NCBI GenBank assembly: GCA_008694505.1
Contig: VZDJ01000049.1
Span: 682,001-746,000 of the forward strand
Direction: 5' to 3'
DNA length: 64,000 nt
Source of the DNA: Cyanoderma ruficeps
Taxonomy: Eukaryota; Chordata; Aves; Passeriformes; Timaliidae
A program made the position numbers and the translations under genes. The notes under the pieces are model-generated. The model had not been told where the DNA came from, ran no database searches, and worked only from the letters and a program-made list of their open reading frames with translations. Positions 1 through 11,750 of the stretch are shown here, one piece after another (the first letter of the stretch is position 1; each line of letters starts with the position of its first letter).

Positions 1-960
1 TGCAAGGCGGAGACAAATCATTATCTTTAAAACAAAACCTACCATAAAATCTCCATATGTGTGTTTTGTGAATGGGCAGCGAGCAGCCTCCTGCTCTGAA
101 AATCCTCAGAATATGCTGATTATAAAGTTATGTGCGTACATACAAACACACTTAGATTTCATTTTCTGGGAGGCTTTTTTCCCTTTTATTTTTTTTCTGG
201 AGTACAGGCAAAAAAATCCCGATTTCTCCTCCCAAGAGAGCCCTGTATTTTTTGCAAATAGTAGCAAAACAAATTTCAAGACAAAATGCCATGCAACTAA
301 ATAAACAACAGCTTTTGGCAACCTCTTCCCTAAGTCGCAAGCTGCTGTTCATCGTGTGATAGCTGTTGCCACTGGAATCTCTACTACAAAGGAAAAGGTC
401 CATAAATATTTGTACAGCAAACTCCACAGAAAAAAAAAAGCCTCCCCGAGTGAGCTCAGAATTCATTTCTATACGTGCGATGTAAAGATGAAAGCTAATG
501 AGTTCTGTGGAGTTTATGATAAATTAAAAGTGCGGGGCTCCCCGCCCCAGCCGCGTGTTTACACGGATCTGATCCGCTGCTCCCCAACAAAACACTTGTC
601 AGACAGAATGAGGCGAATTCGCCTCCGGATGTGGAGGAGCTGGATTGTCTCAGGGACAAAAAAACAGATAGGATTTGATCAAATACTAATCAGGCAGCAA
701 TAATGTGGTATCCTAAAACACACCCTATTTTATCTCAAATGAAATAGTGACATCTATCCAAAAAGTCCTCAAAGAAACTTGGGCTTAGGTAATATATTGT
801 GATTGCAGCAGATAGGCAGGATTAAAATCAGGCTTGATCTTCAAAGAGAATAAGAATGTATAGTTCTGTTTACTGCACACATATTTGTATATAAAAGATA
901 TGACAAATATTTCGAGTTCTTTAGAAACCTGTATTTCTGTATTTTGAATTTTCACAGACC
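1..960. other. AT-rich non-coding stretch
   Basis: No recognisable gene, RNA or transposon is seen. The first 300 bases are T-rich and A-rich with short homopolymers. A 14-bp inverted repeat (GCGGGG, two-base spacer, CCCCGC) lies at 532-545 inside an otherwise AT-rich context. The short open frames here (up to 115 codons) have no recognisable motif and occur on both strands, as expected by chance. Confidence 0.6.
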
Positions 961-1330
961 AAGTGCTGAGAAAGGGATTTGACAGTCCCAGGTAATAGAG
1001 GCAAATTAGAGATTAAACTCATTAGAAATTATAAACACTCATATAGTCTGTTAAACCCCCTGACAAAACCTGGAAATTAGAAATCCAATAACACGGCATC
1101 AATAGGGTCTTTAACGGCTGGACAGATGTTTAAACTGCGCGATGCTCGTGTGAGGAGTGAGATGGAACAGTCGGAATCAGGGTTTGCATTAAATAACACG
1201 GCATTGATGTCGGATCAGATCATTCATGTGAACTGGTTTGATCCTTTTTTTGCCATTAATTTCCATTCTCCTGTTATGGTCTAAATTTGTTACTCCTTTT
1301 GCACAGTATTAAACATTTCTCTTATTTGCA
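961..1330. promoter_or_regulatory. candidate conserved non-coding element with repeated 13-mer
   Basis: This AT-rich block holds isolated CpGs and no repeat signature. The 13-mer AATAACACGGCAT occurs exactly twice, at 1087-1099 and 1192-1204, 105 bp apart in the same orientation. Homeodomain-type ATTA/TTAAT cores are frequent. The combination resembles vertebrate developmental enhancers, but conservation cannot be judged from one sequence, so the enhancer role is inference. Confidence 0.25.
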
Positions 1331-2070
1331 AATATGCAGATGAGGGAGGCAGCTCTGGAAGGCGCCGCACAGAGCAGGGCTGCGTCCAAGGGGCCACTAA
1401 CCCCTGGGGCTGTCCTCCACATAAAAACACTTTGAAAATGAAATATTATCTGCAAGCTTTAAATTTTTTGCCTAATTAATGAAATCACGGAGGAAAACAC
1501 TATGAAAACAATCACCTCACTATAAGCACAACTCAATAAATCCCAAGGAACGGGCACTGGGATAGCAAAAGCAAAATTGTTTGCGTTCCTAATGTCGGGT
1601 CTGACCTGGAAAGGATAACAAAAGAATCTGGCATGAATATGTATTTTTATAGGGAGTGCTGCTGGTAAACAGACTGAATAAAAGCAAGGGGATTACTTTA
1701 AAATAGTTTCTCCTAAACTCTCAATATGTTTAATCTGATGATATGAAAAACCGTCCATAAAGCAGAAACACGTTCAGCCCCTACAAAATTGTGCACAGAG
1801 AAGTGAAAAGGGTTTCAGCAGAAGAAAACAAACAGCAGAAATCCTGCAAAGCTGCGGCATCTCCCCACGCCCGCCTGCTCTCCAGCGCCGAGATAAAGAC
1901 CCAATCTGCTCATCAAACACCTCCGGGCTCGGCCATCTAATAGGAACAAATTGGCAATGACTGCCCAAGCAAGTAACACAGGCCCACTGATTTGTAGATT
2001 GATACTGATGCCTAATGATCCCCTTGGGCAGATCAATAGCAACAATCCTCATCCCTGCCTTTCTTCTTTA
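1331..2070. other. non-coding stretch, partly regulatory-looking
   Basis: No gene is recognised. The part from about 1440 to 1760 is AT-rich and free of known repeats. The part from about 1940 to 2050 contains several ATTG/CAAT and GATTGAT-like motifs just before a CpG-rich block. No transposon end or RNA gene is visible. Confidence 0.5.
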
Positions 2071-2074
2071 TTGG

Positions 2075-2325
2075 CACGGCGGAGCGAGCGCGGGGAGCCG
2101 CGTGTGCGCACACGGCTGCAGGTGCCGGACGAGGGCCGGGCACCCAACGGGCCCCGAGCCACGGCTGCCCTGCTGCGTGCCCGGGGCTGGGCCTGCCCCG
2201 CCGCCCCTTGGCAGCCCTGCTGCCCCCGGGCACGGGGCCCTTGGCACACGGGCTGCCTGCAGCCCCGAGCACCGTGCACACGGGACAGGCCTGCGGCCGC
2301 GGCGAGGGACAGCACAGAGACCGGG
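2075..2325. promoter_or_regulatory. small CpG-rich island
   Basis: GC content rises abruptly against AT-rich flanks and CpG dinucleotides are frequent, for example around 2079-2110, 2125-2170 and 2290-2310. Such islands often mark promoters in birds, but no TATA box, initiator or clear splice donor pairs with it. All frames are open here simply because GC-rich DNA has few stops. Confidence 0.4.
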
Positions 2326-3075
2326 ATCACGAGGGAAAACCCAGCGCTGACCAGCTGAGAGCTGGAGGCCAGTGTGGCATTTGGGTGGGACAGCCGTGAG
2401 GGACACGGGCACGCTTTGGGGAGCAGGGCACACAGGCAGGTGGTTTGTCCTGCTGGAGCTGGGTTACACTGCTCTCCTGCTCCATCTCTCACTTTCTGCC
2501 TCTTCTCCCCTCAGCTGAATCCTTGTCTTTTAGTGCACTACACTATGATCAATCAGGCACTATCAGCACAGGGGTTTTATTCAGTTACCCTGGAGTCACT
2601 TTCATCTGCTGGTTCCAGCCCCACGCCTCGAAGGAAGTAGGGATTTTCTATTTATTTATCAATCTAGTGAATATGGTTATCCCATTAGTACATCCTTTTA
2701 AAGTCCCTGGTAGAACCTAAGAAAAACTAATGGAGTTGATTTGCATTTGGGTTTTTTCCCAGTGAATTAATGCCAGTGATGTTCTGCAGAACCACACATG
2801 GTCAGTGCCACCTCAGGGTGCTGGCAGACGTCCCCAGCAGCACTCCACTCCCCTGGAAATCGCTCTCTCCATGCAATAACCACGTATAAACCTAAGACGT
2901 GATCAGGCATATCCAAATCACCAGGTGGAAAACAGAGGGGAAGGAAAAATGTACCACCAAGTTTGTGGCTCCTGAAGATGAAATATTAATTTTGCACTGA
3001 GGTGTGTGATGTCACCGCAGTGTCCCCCGGCCCGGGCGCACAGCCGGGGGTGCCGCCCGCGGCCCCGCCAGGCAC
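2326..3075. other. non-coding stretch
   Basis: No gene or repeat is recognised. A short GC-rich, CpG-bearing patch lies at about 3004-3075. The rest is mixed composition with scattered TAAT motifs near 2620-2770. Confidence 0.5.
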
Positions 3076-3480
3076 CGATTTTAAATCCTATTCAGCCTCC
3101 AGATCTGCTTTGTTCAGCAATCACCTGGCTACTCTTATTCTTCGGGGCTCTTTTATTAAAATGTGGATAAAGCAGAAGGCAAAGGATAAAATTAAATTCC
3201 ATTGACTGTAAATTTCTAAATCATCCCTCCCATAAAGGATTTTCCTTTAATAACAAAAACGCCTTTCCCATCTTTTCGCCGATCTCGGTGTATACTCGCA
3301 ATAAAACGGGGCTGCGTGAAAACCTTTGTAACTCGACCCTTCCAGTGCATAAATTAATCATTTTCCAAATCCTGCCTTTTCTTTCCTTAAGTTCCCGGAC
3401 GCCGGGGTCGCGCCTTGACCACGGCAAAATTCAAATTCCCACTAATGATGAGTGCAATCATCGCAATCACCATCACCATC
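3076..3480. promoter_or_regulatory. candidate conserved element next to CpG island
   Basis: AT-rich sequence with isolated CpGs (TTTTCGCCGATCTCGG near 3275-3290, CTCGCAATAAAACGG near 3295-3309) and many TTTAAT/ATTAAA cores abuts the CpG island. CpGs kept in AT-rich DNA are a feature of constrained elements. The location suggests a proximal enhancer or upstream promoter part. Inference only. Confidence 0.3.
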
Positions 3481-3524
3481 ATCGTGGCCAGGAAAGCTGG
3501 GTCCCGTTGGCCCCTGACATCAAT

Positions 3525-4060
3525 CAGCGAAGCGAGGGGAGCCGCCCCCCCCCCGCGCCCCCCGGCAGCGATCGCCTCCGTTCCCCGCGTGTCGGGGTCA
3601 CCCCCGCTCCCATCCCGGCCTCGCACCTCCGCCGCTCCCGGGGCGGGACGGGACCGGTGCGACGGGACGGGCGGGACGGGGCCGGAGTCCCCCGTGTCCC
3701 CAGGTCCCCCCCGAGCCCCGGGTGGGAAAGGAGCGAGCGAGGGAGGGGAGCGAGGGGAGGGGGAGCAGCCGCACGCGTGACGCGCCCGGCCGCCCATTTG
3801 CATATTCACATCAGCGCCGCGCCCACTTAAGCAGCGCCAGGCGAAGGTGTCTCCTCCACCCAGGCAGCACCCACCCACCCACCACCCACCACCCACCTCC
3901 CACCTCCACCTTCCTCCCGCTCCCCGCAAGCCGCGCTCCCAGCCCAAAAGCCAGGGCGCGGGGGGCCGGCAGGAGGGTGGGCGCAGGCTGCCTTACCTCC
4001 GCTCCCGCGCTCCCAGGGATTCCCCGTGCTTCCGCCAGGAATTTTGGAGAGCCATCCTTC
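3525..4060. promoter_or_regulatory. CpG island, candidate promoter
   Basis: This is one of the strongest CpG islands in the window, densest from about 3540 to 3840. It holds an octamer motif ATTTGCAT at 3796-3803 (POU-type) and CACTTAA at 3824-3830 (NKX2-type). A CCCA-rich simple tract lies at 3866-3912. The - strand shows a good splice donor at 3991-4000. Together this fits the promoter and first exon of a transcript running leftwards, most likely non-coding because no convincing reading frame follows. Open frames here are GC-driven. Confidence 0.4.
3991..4000 (-). other. candidate splice donor, - strand
   Basis: Read on the - strand the bases are GGAG|GTAAGG, close to the consensus AG|GTRAGT. 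The exon would lie at higher coordinates and end at 3997, with the intron starting at 3996. It sits within the CpG island, where a first-exon donor would be expected. No matching acceptor could be assigned. Confidence 0.25.
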
Positions 4061-4425
4061 AAGGGTTTTTAGTTCTGTCTTTCTCTCTCTTCCTCCTCCT
4101 CCTCCTCCTCTTCCCGTGTTGTGACTGGGTTTATAAAAAAAATAAAAAAAGACAACTCCATGTAAGCTCGCAGCCAGGGCACGGCGAAGTCTGGGGCTCC
4201 GGGGGGAGGGAGCAGCGGAGGGAGGGTCACAGCTCCATGCCTTACAAAAGGCAACCCAAAGCCTGGATATTTTTTTTAATTTCGTACACAAAACGCCGCC
4301 GCACATATACACGTAACGCAGGCCCCAGACCTGGCGCTAATTAGGTTTTTGCCAAAAACTGTGGAGGTTCAGCCCATGAGACGAAGGAGCGCCAGGGGCT
4401 GGGAGCTGTGAGCCCTCACCTGCCC
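4061..4425. other. CpG island flank with TATA-like run and second donor
   Basis: A pyrimidine-rich CTCCT repeat lies at 4080-4112 and a TATAAAA run begins at 4132. On the - strand CAG|GTGAGG at 4414-4422 is a second good splice donor (exon ending at 4420). The two - strand donors 423 bp apart could be alternative first-exon ends of one leftward transcript. Confidence 0.25.
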
Positions 4426-4530
4426 GAGCCGCCCGCGGGGCGCCCACCGGGGCCGGGGTTTATGGGGCGCGTCCAGAGCTCCCACGACGGCGGGGACCCG
4501 GGGTCAGCCGGGACACCGACCCGCGCTACT
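4426..4530. promoter_or_regulatory. secondary CpG-rich block
   Basis: This dense CpG block (CCGCCCGCGGGGCGCCCACC type sequence) lies immediately upstream, on the - strand, of the donor at 4420. It could be the core promoter or first exon of a leftward transcript. No open frame here is convincing. Confidence 0.3.
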
Positions 4531-6115
4531 GCAACCCCGCCGCTGTGCCAGGGGCATTTTTGAACAAGTTAATTTTACTGTTTCACAGCTCCACTCACAG
4601 TGGGGAAAAGGAAAAAAAAAAAAATGAGTAATCAGGGTTGTGTATCCCCTTGCAAACGTCAGGGAAGCAGCATGGCGTGTGCCGGGACGGGTCTCCAGGA
4701 GCACAGGCCTATTGTTCTGAGGACACGGCTTTTGTGAGCGGGGCAGCACAGCCAGGCTGGAGCAGGAGGAGGAGGAGGAGGAAGAGGGGAGGGAAGCCCT
4801 TGCACAAGCACACCGTGCACCGCAGCCACGGTTTCACACCCTCGCATCAGATGTTTGCTGAAAATACACGGTGCACACGTGTGGCACTTTTTTCCAAACG
4901 TGTCATTACCGGGAATGATTAAGGGCTTCGTTGCTTCCCAGTGCAAGGTCTCGGCTTGGATTGCTGACTGATGGCTGAATTCCCCCGTACACCTGGCAAC
5001 ACGATTTTAGTGCCAGGATGGGGGGGCATAATGCACTTTCTTGAATGTTTTTTCGTACGCAGAATACTTAGGAAAGAGTCACATTTAATTTTGCTATTGG
5101 CAAAAGCAAATTTGCTCCTAAGCTGAAGGGTCGCAAGCCGCCTTTGAGCCCGGAGTACCTTTTTCTGGAGAAGTTACCAGCCCCAGAAATAGGTGTTGTG
5201 TGCCAGGAAGGCTGGGATGCTCCAGCTCCGTGTGCGAGGGCAGCGCCCGGCCGAGGCACACAATGGGAGCTGGAGGCGAGAAGGAGGTGGAGGGGGGTCT
5301 GCCCGTGCCCCCCCGGCCAGGAAAGCAAAGCAGGTCACTCCTTATCAACTGGGAAAGCAAACGCCAAAACAAAGCGCGGGGCTGGATTTTGACGAGCCAG
5401 ACACGCTTTCGTATAAAAAATAATTTTCCTGCCTTTGTTTCTCCTCCTTCAAAGAGAAGGGAAGAGCAGGCTGCTGTGTTCACACTGGTTTTCCAAAGGA
5501 AAAAAGATGATTTTTAAGAATCTGCCCACCAAGCATGAGTTACTTGTCCTCCCCCCTCCAAAAAGAAAAAAGAAAAAAAAATCCCCAACAAGACTCAAAG
5601 GATTCCTGAAATAAAGAAGAAAGAAAAACATCCAAAACATTAGACACAGAAACATTATATTTCAATATTATCATATGAATTAAATGTAATCCTTGAAGCG
5701 ACTCGTCCCAGGGGTCACATATTAGGCCATTTTTTTCCTTTTTTTTTTTATTTAATAGAGGTCACCCAGGCTGAAAAGCAGAACCCAAATGAAAAGCATC
5801 TTCAATGTGGTTATAACACGAGCTGGACGAGGTCAGGCAGTGTCTTGTATGGCCTCATAAAAAATACATAACCAGACAGCCTAATAGTATTTCTTTGCAT
5901 TCATTTTTGGATGGGAGCTGGCGGGTGGGGGAGGGGGCCGGGAGAGGGCCACAACCGCCTGTGCATTTCCATAATGGGCAGCTTCTCCTGCGTTCCAGTT
6001 AAGGGAAAAATGAACACTCATTTTAACACATCCCTGGGTTAGCTCACTTGAAAGAACCATCCGACAGACAATTGCTGTGGCCCTGAGAAAGTGAGAGTGG
6101 AGCGGAGCATCGCCC
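4531..6115. other. non-coding stretch, partly regulatory-looking
   Basis: A GGA-repeat run lies at about 4762-4785. From 4880 to 5140 the sequence keeps isolated CpGs in AT-rich context. Three AGGTCA-like nuclear-receptor half-sites lie at 5711-5718 (GGGGTCAC), 5759-5764 and 5830-5835. No gene, RNA or transposon is recognised. Confidence 0.45.
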
Positions 6116-6118
6116 ATC

Positions 6119-6188
6119 TCACACACACACACTCACACACTCACACACACACTCACTCACACACACACTCACGCTCACACACACACAT
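6119..6188. repeat. CA/CACT microsatellite
   Basis: About 70 bp of interrupted CA repeat with CACT and ACTC variants. It translates as a histidine/threonine/serine-rich run, so the open frame over it is an artefact. Confidence 0.9.
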
Positions 6189-6640
6189 GTTCACTGCAGA
6201 CACGCTACCGTCATGCTTAACTGGGAGTGCCACCACCTTGGGCTCGCTTTCATCAACACTGGCTTATGGATGCTGCTATTTGTCCATACGCACACCCAGG
6301 CCGATTAATTTGAATTACTTCCCTTCTGAAGAGAAGCAGAGGAACCCCCCATTCCAAGAAGTCCCTCTATCCACACTCACCACGGAGGGGTTTGCCCACC
6401 ACCAGGATTTACACAGGTTTTGGGTGGGAGAGGGGGCAAGAGAAAGGCAAGGAGAAAAAGGGGAAGGGGGGTGTGTAAATAAAAATAACCAGTGCTAAAA
6501 ACGCCGGGTGAGAAGAGAATCTGTAAATCTGGCCTCCCTTCCCCCTCCCCAAAAGCCGCCTGGAGCCGGGTGACCCTGCGGGGAGCGGAGCCGCAGAGGT
6601 GACCCGATGCTAACCAGCCTGTTAGAACTAATAAGGTGTG
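6189..6640. other. non-coding stretch
   Basis: No gene is recognised. It carries a purine-rich G/A run at about 6420-6470 and a moderately GC-rich part near 6530-6600. Confidence 0.5.
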
Positions 6641-6910
6641 CGCCTAAGCCAGGGGCTGACACTGGGGCATTGTGGAAATAACTCTCCTTGTTATTGCCCA
6701 TCCTCAGCTTGAAATTTACTGCTCCTTTGCATTATTAAAGAGACAGCTTGCGTGCGCGATGGGGGAGAGGCTGGGCAGGAGGAAGAACCGCACACGCTTT
6801 TTTAATGGTATGTTTGTGCTCTCTCTAGTCTTTAGATTCAGATTCGGAGCATTAAAGCACGCTGGGTTAATAGGCTGTTATTTATTATTTGAATAAAATC
6901 TGGTTTAGAA
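6641..6910. promoter_or_regulatory. candidate conserved non-coding element
   Basis: This AT-rich block has interspersed CpGs (GCGTGCGCGATGG near 6750-6762), TTATTG/CATTATTAAA motifs and no repeat signature. The composition resembles developmental enhancers. Cross-species conservation is not visible here. Confidence 0.2.
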
Positions 6911-9102
6911 AAATAAAAAAAGAGTGTTTTTTCCCCCACTATGGCAAACGGTCAGAAAAAAAGAAAGGTGTGAAACATCTCAGATAAGATCAGGCTGAGG
7001 CCTTGTGGGACAAACCCTGCCCTAAACGTTTCCAGTAGCACTGCTCCACATTTACATCAGATGTGAGCAGAGCTGAAAACACCCAGACATGGTGGATAGC
7101 AGGGACTGCATGATGAAACACAAAAGGACCTGCTGCATTGTGGGGCCATCCTCAGCAGGGCCACGTGAAAGGCTGTCAGAACACCTGAAATCACTCCAGG
7201 GTTCTGCATTCTGTAAATACGGAAATCTTGGGGTAAAGATGAACACGGTGGAAAAATCTACGTTGCTCCTCCAGCACACACCCTCCACCCTCTGAGCTGA
7301 TTCCCACAACATTCCCAGGATAACAGGTGAGACTGCCAGGTCCCTGCTGGGGAGACACACAACAACCCCATGATATACACTGGCACCTGAGAGATCAGAT
7401 TCTACAGAAACTGAGCTGAGCTGCTCTTTCAGATGTTTTGCCTTCTCTGAGTCGGTTTTTACGTCAGGCATTTTCAGCTTGACCTTTGAGGGGCTGCAGA
7501 GCCCATCTGGCACCAGCAGGGCACAGGCAGAGCCTGCAGCCACTGATGCCAGGGGAGCCCCTACCAGAATCAGGACTCGAGTATTATTAATTTTCTGCAG
7601 CAAAGCAGCTGAGTGCACATGGGAGACGTTGCTGAGAATGGGGATCAATGATAAATAACATCCTCAAGGTAAATACAGAACAGGATTGAGCCGTTCATGG
7701 CAACTGGCCGAGCCAAGGGTGGCTTCCATGGAGCTGAGCTGAGGGGGTGGGTGGTTTATGGTCAGGGATTCCACAAAATCAGCTACTAGAGGGATTTGAG
7801 AGAATTCTTTAGAGCACATGAGAACCACAGCAATTCTTGAGCTGTCCAAGGCAACTGGGTTTTCCTGCACGTTTAGAGACATTCTTGTGAAAGGTTAATG
7901 TGAGCAGCTGCTGGAAGACAGGGGGAATCAGTGATGGAAATCTGATGACACATGTAACTGCCATTACACACTGAAACAATGTAAATTATACATATTTATA
8001 GTCCTGAACATTTGGGGACCAGAGGTGGGGATTGAAAAGAGACCCCCAGAGCGCAGCAAGCTCTCTCGGAGAGCCAGCGTGTCCCACAGCACCTTGAAAA
8101 GGCCCCAGTGTGAACATGTCCATGGCTTCTGTCCCAAACCATCCTGTCCCCGTCACAACCTGCCAGAGTCAGTGACATCTGCACAGAGCAGGCTGAAACA
8201 CTTACTGAACATCATGGGAACAAATTACAAATGAAAAGTTTCAGAGCACAGGGTAACTGCCAACTAAGGCAAGGAAACAAATCTAGGCTTTTGAAAGCAC
8301 CAAATATAAACAATGACAAAGAGGTAGAAACAAACCAAAGCCTTGCTGCCCCCTCCCAGTTATTCCCTTTCTGGCATCCTGATTTTGGGGATCATCCAAA
8401 ACAGCCACACAGGTCCTATCAGCATCTGAACATATAGATAACTCCAACTCCTCTGTTCCCAAAGGATAAAGTAACTTTTATCAACCCATTATTACATGGC
8501 TGGACTTGCCTGCACCGTATTTGATCATTTTTGCATATACACATTTTTAATCCTATCCCTCTTATAAGGAATAATAACAGGAAAAAGGATGATGCTCCAC
8601 ATTTTAGTTGGACTATCCAAATGTTTTCGGGTAAAATCAAAGATGTGGAGACTCGGAGGACTGTGTTAAGCAGCTCTTGTGCTCAGCCTTCAGGTGGTAA
8701 AGCTTAAGTAACGAGAGTATTCGAACCGTGACAACACTCTACTGGATTTAAAAATACAATTTTCAGAACTGATTGCCAAACTCTGATCTCAGGAGCATGC
8801 CCATTTTTTTCAGCTCTACCAGCTGATCCCATATAAAGTACTATTTCTCCTCAGAAACCCAGGCAAAATCAGACTGCCAGAGAGGAGCGGTTGGATTGGA
8901 GGGTTTCTAATCCCCTGCAGCTCACACAGCAACGTCCTCCCGAATGGACATCAAAACCACCCTTATAAAAACAACAGCCCAAATTATTCCCTGTGGAGCA
9001 GGCTCTGTCAGTCCCCCCAGAAGGCCCTGTGGTCTTTACCTGCCTCACTTCTTGAAACTCTTCAAGGATTCTCTTGCCCATTTGGCTTCTCTGGATTATG
9101 AT
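6911..9102. other. non-coding stretch; longest open frame 198 codons (-)
   Basis: No gene is recognised. The - strand stays open from 7648 down to 7052 (198 codons from the first Met). The product shows no signal peptide, zinc finger, or kinase or RT motif. Its length is within what chance can give in about 50% GC DNA. No transposon or RNA gene is visible. Confidence 0.5.
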
Positions 9103-9335
9103 GGAATCATAGAATCACAGAATGATTTGGGTGGGAAGGGACTTTAAAAATCATCCCATCCCACCCCTGCCATGGCAGGGACACCTCCCACTGTCCCAGG
9201 TTGCTCCAAGCCCTGTCTAGCCTGGCCTTGGGCACTGCCAGGGATCCAGGGGCAGCCACAGCTGCTCTGAGCACCCTGTGCCAGGGCCTGCCCACCCTCA
9301 CAGGGAACAATTTTTTTCCATTATCTCATGTAAAT
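9103..9335 (-). mobile_element. CR1 LINE, 3' end, copy 1
   Basis: The + strand starts with reverse-complemented CR1 terminal octamers (CATAGAAT at 9108, CACAGAAT at 9116). It then runs through the hallmark CR1 3' UTR: TTTGGGTGGGAAGGGACTTT, GGCAGGGACACCTCCCACTG, CAGCCTGGCCTTGG-like, GGGGCAGCCACAGCTGCTCT and GTGCCAGGGCCTGCCCACC. The element points leftwards and is 5'-truncated, the usual CR1 state. It has no coding potential. Confidence 0.9.
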
Positions 9336-11750
9336 CTCCTTTCCTGCATTTCATCCATATGCTATTAATCTAAAATCTACTTCTCCTGCCTTTGTGGTGT
9401 CTGACACCCTTGGAATTGCTGGCTGTGAGACTACACTGGTTTTGTACTGGGCAGAGAGAGGGTGGAAGGTGCTGGGTGTCACCTGCCATGGAATTCTGCT
9501 CTGGTTATCAGAACATCCCCAATCCGCACCTTCTCATTCCTAAACCTGCAATTCCATGACGTGCCATCCACAGAGCCCCAGCAGGCAGGACCACAACAGC
9601 CCTGTGCTGCCCTGGGCTCCCTCAGGTTCCTGCCACAACTCTGGTTCTGCCCTCCCCTGCTCCCAAACGTCTCAGCAACCCACAGCCCCCTAAAACAGCT
9701 GCAAAACAACCGAAAACCCTGCAACTAATCCTGTGACTTTGTTATATCCGTAACAAACATACAGGTGCATTTTAAGGTGTTCTTCTGGGAAACAGAACAA
9801 CCAAAAGTTTTGTACAAAACAGGGCTCACCTGCTCAGTTTTATTAGCTGTATCATCCTGCTATTGCAAAACAGCTCGCAAAGCTTTTAGCACCCAAAATC
9901 TAATACTCAAATATATGTGGCCCCTGCATGTGTCCTCTGAAGAGTTCTGAAGGGGTTTGGGTTTTTTGCTGATTCTGGTTTTAGTGCAGAACTGGTACAG
10001 AAGGCCAAGGTCCCTGTAGTGAGGGTGTGGTCCTGGCCATGCCACCTGCTGCTGCCTGGGCTGTGGATGCCTCCTCAGTGCTCCTGCAGCGTGAGGGCAG
10101 TGATTGTCCCCAAGGTTTCTCTGTTGCAGCTATTTAAACTAAAATTCCACAAGATAGGGAGTGAAATTTTCGCTCCTCACAGCCCAGTGAGTTTGGCTCA
10201 CTCCTTACAAACACACACGGTCGGTTGAGCGAGTTCAGGTGTCCGTGCAGTGAAACCCTGATGTGGGCTGCGGTGTCTCAGTGCTTTTAGAGTGCTGAGA
10301 ATAAGAATGTGGTGGCATATCCACCACTACACTGCAGCCACAGAAATGCAAGGTCTCCGTTTTCAGTCATCTGAACGCTGCCAAAACCATCTATGCAGAA
10401 AAACACCCAGGCAGCCATCCAGGGCGGGTGATGAGGGAAATGCTTCCTCCTCTCCACTTAGAGCCAGCAGTGCTGCATCCGTGTGGAAAACAGAGCAGGA
10501 AAGCAGAGATCACACATGGGATTCCAGCCCCGCAGAGAACTGAATTAGGAGGTGTTTCAGGTGTAGCTGTGGTTTGGGACTCTGGGAGGGGAGAACAGTG
10601 AGGCCTCGTGGTGTTCCAGTGTCTGCACCACCTGCCTCAGGAGAACCTTCTGCCCTACCAGAGGCTCCGCCATCAGCAGCTGGCAGCACTGCATGGAAGA
10701 GAGAACCCTGGAGAAGACCTGGGTTCCCACCAAAGGACACAAAAGGAATCATTAAATAAACCCCCACACCTGGCTACAGCTGACACTGATGTGGAGAAAA
10801 ATGCTGAATTTGTCTCCGTGATGAAATTTGCTCCTTTTTAGGCCTATTCCAGGAAGGTCTTTCAGAGTCTAAAAGACTTTGTTGTTAGGGGAAAACAAAA
10901 AATACTCAGCTTTTTTGTTAAGGACCATGCTACAAGTCCGAGCTGTCGTAAGCACAACAATCTGGTTTCTGAACATCAAAGAAAAATAGAACCTCATCTC
11001 CCCTCAATGGTCAGTTGTTGCAGAATAATGGCATTAGGGTTTTTGTTGCTGTTGCTTAAGATTTTCAGAATCATATAGTCAATATTGCAATCTAACTATT
11101 AAGAGATGAAATGAGTGTGCTTATCTTTCAAAATGAAGATCTAAAATAATCTACATCATCTGGATATTAGCCTCATTCTTGTTTCTTAAAGGGTGTGGGT
11201 GTGTCTCTGCACGGTGAGAGGTGCAGAGTAATTCTGACTGGATTTCCTTAATGAGTTGGGGCCTACAGTAATAAAAACCAAGGCATGAACTTTAAACATA
11301 CCCAGCTGTAACTCCCCAAATGCCCTTAATTTGGAATAAGGACATCTTTATTTTATTTCATTTAATGGTTCTTAAAGTTAAGACCAAGAAACCACTGCCA
11401 TTAGTGGAATTCCTTCGAGTCACCTTGCACAACCACACAGAGCTGACTCATTCATAAATTTTACTGTTTAATGGAATTCTAGAGACTACAGTTAAAGAGC
11501 CAGTGGTTTGGAGAAGTTAAACTAAGCCAAAAAAACCAATTATTCTGGATGGAGTGATCATGAGTGGAACTATACTGGTACAGGAGGTGTAACCTTCCTG
11601 CACCAGCAGGGCCTGAACAGCTCAACTCCTCCTGAAGCTCAATGGCCTTTGTGTTCCTAAATCAGACATTTTTGGAGAGACAGGCATCCAATTGAAAAAT
11701 ACCAAAATAAAAGTGAAAGGAATAAAAAATTGTAAAATTATCTGGGTGAA
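9336..11750. other. non-coding stretch
   Basis: No gene, repeat or RNA is recognised. Short open frames on both strands (60-88 codons) lack motifs. AT-rich parts near 11020-11180 and 11300-11480 carry homeodomain-like cores but nothing distinctive. Confidence 0.5.

Noticed and set aside
532..545. GCGGGG-CT-CCCCGC hairpin as a terminator
   Set aside because: This is a eukaryotic window without a gene upstream, and a 14-bp inverted repeat alone has no terminator meaning here.
3415..3780. 121-codon + frame with an apparent Ile/Thr-rich hydrophobic start
   Set aside because: The hydrophobic run comes from a short ATC/ATG-rich stretch and the rest is CpG-island Pro/Arg/Gly. The complement is open too, and no family matches.
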